Positions 1 to 10,701 of a stretch of DNA of 43,841 nt are shown in pieces (the first letter of the stretch is position 1; each line of letters begins with the position of its first letter). The position numbers and the translations under genes were made by a program. Origin of the DNA: an uncultured Bryobacterales bacterium (lineage in GTDB: Bacteria > Acidobacteriota > Terriglobia > Bryobacterales > Bryobacteraceae); contig CALGAR010000129.1 of the NCBI GenBank assembly GCA_937959285.1, forward strand, positions 1 through 43,841. The letters are read 5' to 3'. Below the pieces are notes generated by a model. It had not been told where the DNA came from and ran no database searches. It saw only the letters and a program-made list of their open reading frames with translations.

Positions 1-1140
1 CTTCGTTTCAACGCCGATGCCGTCGATGACTGCGAGGTAGGAGGTCAGCGTCTCAATCCCTTCTTTATCAGGGCTTCGTTTCAACAAGGTTGCTGATAGA
101 GTTCGGGCAGGCACTGCCGTCTCAATCCCTTCTTTATCAGGGCTTCGTTTCAACGCGTCCGGCCTGCAGCCCGGACGATGGGAGTCCGGTCTCAATCCCT
201 TCTTTATCAGGGCTTCGTTTCAACCCGTAAATAACGAGCATTATGCGTCGTGGCTGCTCCCGTCTCAATCCCTTCTTTATCAGGGCTTCGTTTCAACGGT
301 ACTGGAAGCTAGGTCTGTTGCCCCATGTGCAGTCTCAATCCCTTCTTTATCAGGGCTTCGTTTCAACACAGTAAGGACAATCAATGACATGGTAGCGGAG
401 TCTCAATCCCTTCTTTATCAGGGCTTCGTTTCAACGTCATGATTATCTTAAACCTGACCCCGATTGGGGTTTCGTCTCAATCCCTTCTTTATCAGGGCTT
501 CGTTTCAACACAGCGGTAACCGTAGTTAATAACAGGCAGGTGTCTCAATCCCTTCTTTATCAGGGCTTCGTTTCAACATTTCGAGCGTGGTCTCATTGTC
601 ATCCCCGAGACAGGTCTCAATCCCTTCTTTATCAGGGCTTCGTTTCAACGACGCATGTGAGGAGTACGTCGTAGATGAGGGTCTCAATCCCTTCTTTATC
701 AGGGCTTCGTTTCAACGGAAGCATGAGGCACAAATGGCAGCGGTCCGGCGTCTCAATCCCTTCTTTATCAGGGCTTCGTTTCAACTGCACGAAGGTCCCT
801 GCTACTGGGAGTACGAAGGCGTGTCTCAATCCCTTCTTTATCAGGGCTTCGTTTCAACGTACGAAGGCGTTGTCGGAGTGTCAGAGTCCGAAGTCTCAAT
901 CCCTTCTTTATCAGGGCTTCGTTTCAACGCAGCGGCAGGCAAACATCGTGCGGTTGCCTGCGGGCGTCTCAATCCCTTCTTTATCAGGGCTTCGTTTCAA
1001 CTCCCGCAGTGACTCTCATCGTTGGCCTCAATACAGTCTCAATCCCTTCTTTATCAGGGCTTCGTTTCAACAGAGTGACGAATTTAACGCCGCACGAGAT
1101 CGTCGTCTCAATCCCTTCTTTATCAGGGCTTCGTTTCAAC
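1..1140 (-). CRISPR. CRISPR array (truncated at window edge), 16 full repeats and 16 spacers
   Basis: A 36-bp repeat, reading GTCTCAATCC...CGTTTCAAC on the plus strand, starts at 50, 119, 189, 262, 332, 400, 474, 542, 614, 681, 750, 823, 893, 966, 1036 and 1105. A 12-nt partial copy fills 1-12, so the array continues to the left. All full copies appear identical. Spacers are 31 to 38 nt (37,33,34,37,34,32,38,32,36,31,33,37,34,37,34,33) and all differ. On the minus strand the repeat begins GTTGAAACG and ends AGGGATTGAGAC. This resembles the ATTGAAAC 3' end that gives the 8-nt crRNA handle in many Cas6-processed type I and III systems, and CCCT/AGGG can form a short stem. I therefore infer leftward transcription and a leader right of 1140. 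Subtype cannot be fixed: no cas gene is in the window. Uniform repeats suggest a maintained array. Confidence 0.98.
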
Positions 1141-1396
1141 CCCTCGCTGTTGTAACTCCCTTTCCTTTCAATCCGATACAGACTCACTTTCCAATACTTT
1201 CCGCACTGCGTCAAGTGCATCTCGCCAGCCTGTGGAAAACTCGGACTTCGCAGAGGCCTCTCCTATCAATACTACAGCCCGGCCGGACTCGGTGGACTGA
1301 GACAACCTTGTCGGAGTGTAACGAATCCGGCACTTCCCGTTTGCGCGCCAGAGCCGAACGCTAGTATGATGATCCGACCAGTAGCGAGGAGGTTCT
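1141..1396. promoter_or_regulatory. Array-flanking region: candidate CRISPR leader and upstream region of the Oar-like gene
   Basis: These 256 bp separate the last repeat from the Oar-like gene. If the array is read leftward, the leader lies here. The first 70 nt are purine-rich on the minus strand and contain GGATTGAAAGG, a fragment resembling the repeat end. Rightward, the only clear signal is the ribosome binding site AGGAGG at 1387-1392, four bases before the ATG at 1397. No convincing -35/-10 pair was found for either direction. Part of the region also holds a protein-like minus-strand frame (see separate entry), which argues against all of it being leader. Confidence 0.45.
1168..1370 (-). 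pseudogene. Possible remnant of a small protein gene (C-terminal part only)
   Basis: The minus-strand frame ending at a TGA at 1168-1170 reads like real protein over about 67 codons, including VVLIGEASAKSEFSTGWRDA followed by LDAVRKVLESESVSD. No ATG, GTG or ribosome binding site precedes the protein-like part. The open frame runs on into the antisense of the Oar-like gene, so a start is missing. The best reading is the 3' remnant of a gene whose 5' end was lost. The alternatives are a small protein with an unusual start, such as the in-frame TTG, or a chance open frame. I do not recognise the family. Confidence 0.25.
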
Positions 1397-4300
1397 ATGA
1401 GTCGTGTAATTTCGGCCATGCTTTGTTTCACCCTGGCCTTCGGGTCGATCTCCCAACCTGCCTGGGGCCAGCGCGCCACCGCTTCCATCAGCGGTCTTGT
1501 CACCGATAGCTCGGGCGCCCCGGTGCCCGGCGCGACGGTGACTGTGAAGAACCGAAGCACGTCCGTCGAGCGAACCGCTGTCACCAACAACGCAGGTTTT
1601 TATAGCATTACCGCGCTCCCCGCCGGGACTTATTCTCTGACGGTTGCTCAGCAGGGCTTCAGCACCTTCTCCGTGCCGGAGATCGTCCTTCAGGTCGACC
1701 AGAACGCGACGGGGAACGCCCAACTGCAACTGGGTACGGTCAGCGAGACCATCACCGTGGAAGATGCGGTCGCGGCGGTAGATACGCGCAACTCGACACT
1801 CAGCACCGTGATCAACAGTCAAATGGTCAATGACCTTCCGCTGAATGGCCGGAACGTGCTCCAGCTACTGAGTGTGACGCCCGGTACGCTGAATACATCG
1901 GGCACTTTCAACCAGGCGGCCACCCGTCCGGAGTCCAGTTCTCAGCTCGTATCCGCCAGCGGAGGCCGGGGCAACTCCACGACCTTCGTTCTCGACGGAG
2001 GAATTCACGAGGATCCTTACACTGAGGTCGCAAACGTCCTCCCCAATCCAGACGCGATTCAGGAGTTCAGCTATCAGACCAACAACTATGGCGCGAAGTT
2101 CGCAGGACGTGGCGGCGGAGTCGTCAATGTCGTTACAAGGTCCGGAACCAATGAAATTCACGGCTCGGTCTTTGAGTATCTGCGCAACTCCAAGCTGAAC
2201 GAGCGAAACTATTTTGCAGCCACAAACGACGGCCTGAAGCGCAATCAGTATGGCTTCTCTCTTGGTGGACCACTGAAACGCAACCAGACCTTTCTCTTCG
2301 GCTCCTGGCAAGGCACGCAGATTCGCTCGCTGCCTTCGACGCTGACTGCTGTGGTTCCCACCGCGCAGCAGAGGGAAGGGAACTTTTCTGTGATGTCGAA
2401 GCAATTGGTGGATCCGGATACCGGCAGTCCCTTTCCGGGTAATATCATTCCGGAGTCGCGCCTGGATCCCATCGCGCTGAAAGTTCTTCAGGTGATCCCG
2501 GTTGCTACCTCCGCTGACGGGCTGCTCCGTTACAGCCGGGGAGACAAGCAGACCGACAATCAGGTGCTGGCGCGGGTCGATCATCACATTGGCAGCGCTC
2601 ATCACATTTCGGGCCGCTTCTTCTGGGATGAGCTCAACGTTCCCGCCGTGATCGACCAGTCTAATATTCTTACCGCCCTTCCTGACCGCCGCTGGCTCTC
2701 GCTCTCCACGGTCGCCAACTACACCTGGACCGTGGGACCGTCGGTTCTGACCAATACGACGCTCAGCTACAACCGTACTTCGAACATTGCGTTCGGCCCC
2801 GACTTTCCCGGCCACCGCGCGCTCGGCATCAACGTCCCGACGCTGTCTGCCGGCGATACATTCCGTATGAGCGTGTCGCAGTATTTCAGCCAGTCCTACA
2901 ACGCTCTGTACCGGGTGCCCCGCAACCAGTACAACCTGCAGCACTCCTGGACCATCATCAAGGGACGCCACGAACTCGACTTCGGCGTGGACATCGTTCG
3001 CGAGCAGTCCATCCTGGACCAGGATTTCAACTCGGACGGCACGTTTACCTTTGCCGGGTCGTTTTCCGGTGACAACCTGGCGGATTTCATGCTTGGGCGG
3101 CCAAGCGCGTTCACGCAAATTTCGCCGCTCTACAACAACCTCATTCGCAACCTTTACGGCATGTACATTCAGGACAACTACAAGGTGAACCGGAGGCTAA
3201 CTCTGAACCTCGGTGTGCGATGGAACCCCTTCGTACCGTTCACCGACGTCCCGGCCAATCAGATTTCCCAGTTCAACGACGAAGCCTACCGCGCCGGAGT
3301 CCGGTCCCAGCGTTTCCCGAACTTGCCGCCCGGCCAGCTCGCAGCCGGTGATCCCGGTGTTCCGAAATCGGGAGTGCCTGCGGCGTGGGCCATCTTCGAT
3401 CCTCGCGTGGGCTTCGCTCTGGACCTGTTCGGCACAGGCAAGACCAGCATCCGCGGCGGCTACGGACTCTTCCATGACCAGATGCCCGCCCTCAGCTACA
3501 ACCGTCAAGTGACCTCGCCGCCAAACTCCGTGCGCGTCGATATTACGGCCCCCTACAGCACGCAGGATCCATACCGCGGCTACACGAACCCCTTCCCCGT
3601 GACGCGGCCGATCTCGCCCAGCCAGCAGTTCGTGTTTCCGTTCCTGATTGTCGGTTACGATCCGGACTTCAAGTTCCCCAACATCCACCAGTGGAATTTC
3701 ACGATTGAGCAAAGCTTGCCTGCTTCCCTGATTTTCCGGACAACCTATCAAGGGTCTGCCGGACGGAGGCTCTTCCATTCGTCGGAGCTGAATCCGGCGA
3801 TCTACGGACCCGGCGCGACCATCGCCAACACCGATCGCCGCCGCCCGCGGCCGGAGTTCACTCAGATTACGTTCGCCGGCACCTACGGCCGGTCGAACTA
3901 CCACGCGCTTGTGCTTAGTCTCGAACGGCGATTCTCGGGCGGACTAACGTTCCTCGCCGGGTATAGCTGGCAGAAGAGTCTGGACATTCTGTCCAGTACA
4001 GCCTTTGAAGGAAACGGCAACACGCATCCTTACGGGATGATCGACAAGGACTATGGATTGTCGAATTTCCACCGCACACACCGTTTGACCGCAAGCTTCA
4101 ATTACCGGATTCCAATGCCGCTCACGCATCCAGTGGCCAAGTCCGTACTGGCCGGATGGCAGACGAACGGAATCGTGACGCTCCAAAGCGGAGGCCCGAT
4201 CACGGTCAGCGAAGGGGTGGACGTCTCCCTTAGTGGGATTGGCCAGGATCGTGTGGATCTCGTTGGCGATCCCCATCTTCCCGGAGATCGTTCCCGCGAG

Positions 4301-4606
4301 GAGAAGATCAACGAGTGGTTCAACAAATCCGCCTTCGCGCGGCCTGCGCCGGGCACCTTCGGCACTCTCGGCCGCAACGTATTGTTCGGACCGGGGCTCG
4401 CTACAGTGGATTTCTCCGCGTTCAAGAACTTTGCGATGCCGTGGAAGGAATCGCACAAGCTGGAGTTTCGCGCCGAATTCTTCAACCTGTTCAACCGCGT
4501 CAACTTGAATAACCCGATTTCGTCGCGAACCAGTTCCATCTTCGGACGCATCACCTCGGCGGGTGATCCGCGAATCGTCCAGCTTGGACTGCGGTATTCC
4601 TTCTGA
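1397..4606 (+). CDS. Oar-like TonB-dependent outer-membrane receptor
   Basis: This 1069-aa protein should be an outer-membrane beta-barrel transporter of the Oar type, abundant in Acidobacteriota, which takes up an unknown ligand using TonB energy. The start ATG follows a strong AGGAGG. Residues 1-24 form a signal peptide ending AWG-Q. Residues about 28-110 are a carboxypeptidase-regulatory/Cna-B-like beta-sandwich (ISGLVTDSSGAPVPGATV). A plug domain follows, with LPLNGRNVLQLLSVTPG and FVLDGG, and then a long barrel rich in alternating aromatic residues. The chain ends QLGLRYSF, with the terminal aromatic residue recognised by BamA. It stands alone on the plus strand, 14 bp from the convergent flippase gene. 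The ligand cannot be told from sequence. These receptors are often mis-annotated as carboxypeptidases, which this is not. Confidence 0.9.
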   Translation: MSRVISAMLCFTLAFGSISQPAWGQRATASISGLVTDSSGAPVPGATVTVKNRSTSVERTAVTNNAGFYSITALPAGTYSLTVAQQGFSTFSVPEIVLQVDQNATGNAQLQLGTVSETITVEDAVAAVDTRNSTLSTVINSQMVNDLPLNGRNVLQLLSVTPGTLNTSGTFNQAATRPESSSQLVSASGGRGNSTTFVLDGGIHEDPYTEVANVLPNPDAIQEFSYQTNNYGAKFAGRGGGVVNVVTRSGTNEIHGSVFEYLRNSKLNERNYFAATNDGLKRNQYGFSLGGPLKRNQTFLFGSWQGTQIRSLPSTLTAVVPTAQQREGNFSVMSKQLVDPDTGSPFPGNIIPESRLDPIALKVLQVIPVATSADGLLRYSRGDKQTDNQVLARVDHHIGSAHHISGRFFWDELNVPAVIDQSNILTALPDRRWLSLSTVANYTWTVGPSVLTNTTLSYNRTSNIAFGPDFPGHRALGINVPTLSAGDTFRMSVSQYFSQSYNALYRVPRNQYNLQHSWTIIKGRHELDFGVDIVREQSILDQDFNSDGTFTFAGSFSGDNLADFMLGRPSAFTQISPLYNNLIRNLYGMYIQDNYKVNRRLTLNLGVRWNPFVPFTDVPANQISQFNDEAYRAGVRSQRFPNLPPGQLAAGDPGVPKSGVPAAWAIFDPRVGFALDLFGTGKTSIRGGYGLFHDQMPALSYNRQVTSPPNSVRVDITAPYSTQDPYRGYTNPFPVTRPISPSQQFVFPFLIVGYDPDFKFPNIHQWNFTIEQSLPASLIFRTTYQGSAGRRLFHSSELNPAIYGPGATIANTDRRRPRPEFTQITFAGTYGRSNYHALVLSLERRFSGGLTFLAGYSWQKSLDILSSTAFEGNGNTHPYGMIDKDYGLSNFHRTHRLTASFNYRIPMPLTHPVAKSVLAGWQTNGIVTLQSGGPITVSEGVDVSLSGIGQDRVDLVGDPHLPGDRSREEKINEWFNKSAFARPAPGTFGTLGRNVLFGPGLATVDFSAFKNFAMPWKESHKLEFRAEFFNLFNRVNLNNPISSRTSSIFGRITSAGDPRIVQLGLRYSF

Positions 4607-4620
4607 CCGGGCGGCGCGGA

Positions 4621-6078
4621 TCAGCCTGCTTTAAACGACTGCAGGAGGCGCGCGTAGCGCCTGGCCCGGTCGCGGAACAACAGCAGGAAGAACAGGAAAT
4701 AGACGGCGCCGCCGGCGGCTACGTCGAGAGAGAGCCGGACTGCCGCGGGGAGGGAAAAACTGCCCGCCCCATCAAGCAGAACTACGGCTGTGGCCATCGT
4801 GACGGAGCCCAGGAATGGCGGCGCGATCGCGGCGGCGTATTGCCTCAAAGGGAGATCGATTCTACGGAGGGTGTACAGCAGAATCGGCGTTGTTGCGATC
4901 GGGTGCGCCACGATCCACGCGCATGCGATGCCCGGCAGTCCCCACCGGCTGCCGATCCAGAACGCTGACGGCATCACGATGAGAGCGAACAGCGAATTCG
5001 TCATGACAAAGCGGGTTGCGCCGACAGCCGCCAGCACCTGCGCATAGAGCGTCGAAATGGACCGGATGGAGGCCGCGCAAGCAAGCAGCTGGAGAGGAAG
5101 AACGGCAGCTCCCCATTGGGGGCCGAGAGCGAGCGGGACCAGATCCGGCGCAACGAGAGCAAGACCGAAGGATGCCGGAAACGTCACGAAAGCAAGCACT
5201 TCCGAGATTCCCAGGAAATACCGCTGAACTTGTGCATTCTCCTTCTGCACTGCGGCAAAGGCGCTCGGCGTCACGCGGGTGACGATGTTGGTGATCTTCT
5301 CAACCGGCATGCTAGCCAGGTTCCAGGCAACTGTGTAGGCTCCGAGGGGGCCTTGGCCGAACAACCGGCCGGCGATGACAAAATCCGCGTTCGAATGCAG
5401 GTACCACGCGATTCTGGAGACCAGCATGTGGGAACCAAAGACCAGAGCGGGACGCGTGGAGGCGTAGTCGGGCTTGCTGAAAGACTGCGGGGCAAGCAGC
5501 ATCGTGAGCGCGGCCCAAACCGCCGATGAAACTACGTTGCCGACGGCGATGGCCCAGTAGCCAAAGCCGAGGGCGGCCAGGCTCAAACTGCACAGCACCT
5601 GGCTCAGCGCCTGCGCCGCTTCGAGCAGTGAGAGCTCCTTGAATCGCATCTGGCGCTGAAGAAGTCCGCCCGGGACGGTTCGAAGGCCCGCAAAGATGAA
5701 GCTGAGGCTCATCAGTGCAAGAACCGGGGCGAGATGAGGCGTCTGAAAGAAGCGGGAAAGCGGGACGGATGCAGCAAGCGACACCAGGAAAGCCGCGACT
5801 CCCAGCAGGAGCGAGAAGGTGTTTAACTGCCGGATCTGCCACTGCGAGAGCGTCTGGAGGTTCAGGACCGCACTGCTCAAGCCGAACTCGCTCACCATCG
5901 AGACAAGCCCCAGATACACGGAGGCCATGCCGACAAGGCCAAAGTCCGACGGAGAAAGCAGCCGGGCCAGCACGAGCATGGACCCCCAGGAGAGCACCTG
6001 GACGGACCATTTCGCGGCGACTGTCCAGGCCACTCCCCGCGCCAGCCGTGAGTCCAGATCCGGGCCCGAGGCGTGCAT
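4621..6078 (-). CDS. Polysaccharide (lipid-linked oligosaccharide) flippase, MOP/Wzx type
   Basis: A 485-aa integral membrane protein of the MOP superfamily (Polysacc_synt/MviN-like). Members move undecaprenyl-linked sugar repeat units, or similar lipids, across the inner membrane for O-antigen or exopolysaccharide assembly. The N-terminus carries the characteristic amphipathic start (SRLARGVAWTVAAKW) followed by LARLLSPSDFGLVGMA, and about 12 to 14 hydrophobic segments follow. I chose the ATG at 6078 because it starts 10 nt after the stop of the oxidoreductase gene at 6089. A longer frame from a TTG at 6141 would overlap that gene by 53 nt. Neither start has a clear ribosome binding site. 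No glycosyltransferase is adjacent, so the substrate is unknown. It is probably cotranscribed with the upstream oxidoreductase. Confidence 0.85.
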   Translation of the reverse strand: MHASGPDLDSRLARGVAWTVAAKWSVQVLSWGSMLVLARLLSPSDFGLVGMASVYLGLVSMVSEFGLSSAVLNLQTLSQWQIRQLNTFSLLLGVAAFLVSLAASVPLSRFFQTPHLAPVLALMSLSFIFAGLRTVPGGLLQRQMRFKELSLLEAAQALSQVLCSLSLAALGFGYWAIAVGNVVSSAVWAALTMLLAPQSFSKPDYASTRPALVFGSHMLVSRIAWYLHSNADFVIAGRLFGQGPLGAYTVAWNLASMPVEKITNIVTRVTPSAFAAVQKENAQVQRYFLGISEVLAFVTFPASFGLALVAPDLVPLALGPQWGAAVLPLQLLACAASIRSISTLYAQVLAAVGATRFVMTNSLFALIVMPSAFWIGSRWGLPGIACAWIVAHPIATTPILLYTLRRIDLPLRQYAAAIAPPFLGSVTMATAVVLLDGAGSFSLPAAVRLSLDVAAGGAVYFLFFLLLFRDRARRYARLLQSFKAG

Positions 6079-6088
6079 CCGGGAAGCG

Positions 6089-7168
6089 CTATGCGGGGAC
6101 AATCTTTCCGTTGCGCGCCGATTCGTCGGCCGCCAGGACAATCTCGTTGATCCGGTAGATGTCCTTGCGGCTCACGCCCTCGGGCCGTCCGTTATAGAGA
6201 TGGTCCAAAAAGTCGACGAAGAGGGGGCGTGGCTTGGGCAGATCGGTCACGACTTCCGGCTTCCGGTTCTTCGTCATCAGGGTGAGGCCGGTCGACTTCT
6301 GGAATTCCAGCACGCCCTTCGTTCCGGCGAGGCGCAGCCGGTCGTCTTCGTGGCTGGGCGCCGCATCCGGCCGGAGGTAGTCCAGACGCATAACCGCGAC
6401 GCCTCCATTGTCGAGCCCGAACAGCGTTGCCGTTGCATTCTCAGCGTCTCCCAGTTCAGGAGCGCCGATGTGAGCCTGGCGTGAGAAGGCGGAAGTAATT
6501 TCGCGCCCGCTTGTGAAACGGATCAGGTCGACCGAGTGCGGGCCGATCCAGAGAATCGTCGAGCCATAGCTGGAGCGCCGGCTCTTCCACTCCGGCCAGC
6601 TCGTGGTCCGGTACGACTTTTGCGAATCGATCTGCGCAACCTCGCCGATTTCACCGCTGTCGACAATCCGCTTCATTGCGGCGAAGACCGGGGAGTAGCG
6701 CATCGGGACCAGCATTCCCAAGCCTACGTTCTGGCGTTCGACTTCACGCCGGACGGCTTCGAAGTCCTTGCGGTTCGTCGCCAGAGGCTTCTCCGCAATC
6801 ACATGAAATTTGTGCTGTGCAGCGGCGATCACGGCAGCGGCGCGCGCGCCGTTGTCGTTGCAGACAGCAACGATGTCGAGCTTTTCCGTGTCGAGCATGC
6901 GGCGGTAATCGGAGTAGTGGCGGGCATTAGCCAGACGGGGGTTCCGCATCATTCGCTTTACGCCGGCTTCGTCGGGGTCGGCAATGGCCGCTACCTCCAC
7001 ATCGGGAAGCAGGGGGAGAGGGCTGATGATCTCGTTCGGATGTCCCACAAGGCCGATCAGGCCAACGCGGACCTTGCGAGGCAGACGCAGAAGGTTTTCT
7101 GATTCCTGAGCGGCAAAGGCGGCGGCCGCCACGCCGGCAAGCCAGTTCCGACGGGTGATGATTCCCAT
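6089..7168 (-). CDS. Gfo/Idh/MocA-family oxidoreductase with Tat-like signal
   Basis: A 359-aa NAD(P)-dependent sugar or cyclitol oxidoreductase. The N-terminal Rossmann fold starts at about residue 33 (VRVGLIGLVG, a degenerate glycine motif), and the family motif EKP lies at 126-128. The C-terminal alpha/beta substrate domain follows. The first 20 residues, MGIITRRNWLAGVAAAAFAA, look like a twin-arginine signal, which fits export of a folded cofactor-loaded enzyme. Such Tat-tagged members are common in Acidobacteriota and Planctomycetota. The ATG at 7168 has no obvious Shine-Dalgarno sequence. The gene lies 41 bp downstream of treS and directly upstream of the flippase gene on the same strand. 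The substrate is unknown. A second, distinct member of the family is at 35943. Confidence 0.88.
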   Translation of the reverse strand: MGIITRRNWLAGVAAAAFAAQESENLLRLPRKVRVGLIGLVGHPNEIISPLPLLPDVEVAAIADPDEAGVKRMMRNPRLANARHYSDYRRMLDTEKLDIVAVCNDNGARAAAVIAAAQHKFHVIAEKPLATNRKDFEAVRREVERQNVGLGMLVPMRYSPVFAAMKRIVDSGEIGEVAQIDSQKSYRTTSWPEWKSRRSSYGSTILWIGPHSVDLIRFTSGREITSAFSRQAHIGAPELGDAENATATLFGLDNGGVAVMRLDYLRPDAAPSHEDDRLRLAGTKGVLEFQKSTGLTLMTKNRKPEVVTDLPKPRPLFVDFLDHLYNGRPEGVSRKDIYRINEIVLAADESARNGKIVPA

Positions 7169-7209
7169 GAAAGGGATTGTGACACGAGATCGGCCCGGCG
7201 GGCAGGCTC

Positions 7210-10539
<3,330 letters not shown>

Positions 10540-10701
10540 CTGTTTCCTAAAAGGGGCGCGAAACGGCTGCTGCTCATCATTGACTGATAGACAGCGGACG
10601 GGCAGACATGGGGCTGCCCCTTAGAATATCGATTCGGCTAGCACAAATCAGGTTTCCCCGCTGTAGGACGGCCTCTGTTTATGATGGTGGCTGTCTAGTC
10701 T
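10540..10701. promoter_or_regulatory. Divergent intergenic region between treS-mak and tex
   Basis: This 162-bp region must carry the promoters of both divergent genes. For treS, AGGA lies just upstream of the ATG. In the middle, GGGCAG (10600-10605) can pair with CTGCCC (10614-10619), or GGGG (10610-10613) with CCCC (10617-10620), but no T-run follows. I could not assign -35/-10 boxes with confidence, and tex has no strong ribosome binding site before its ATG. Confidence 0.4.

Noticed and set aside
1308..1319. 12-nt match between spacer 13 (870-881) and the region right of the array, as if self-targeting
   Set aside because: Only 12 nt match and the flanks diverge at once. A few matches of this length are expected by chance between all spacers and a window of this size.
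587..1364. Open frames running through the CRISPR repeats on both strands
   Set aside because: They only translate the repeat again and again (for example NPFFIRASFQ) and end at array boundaries.
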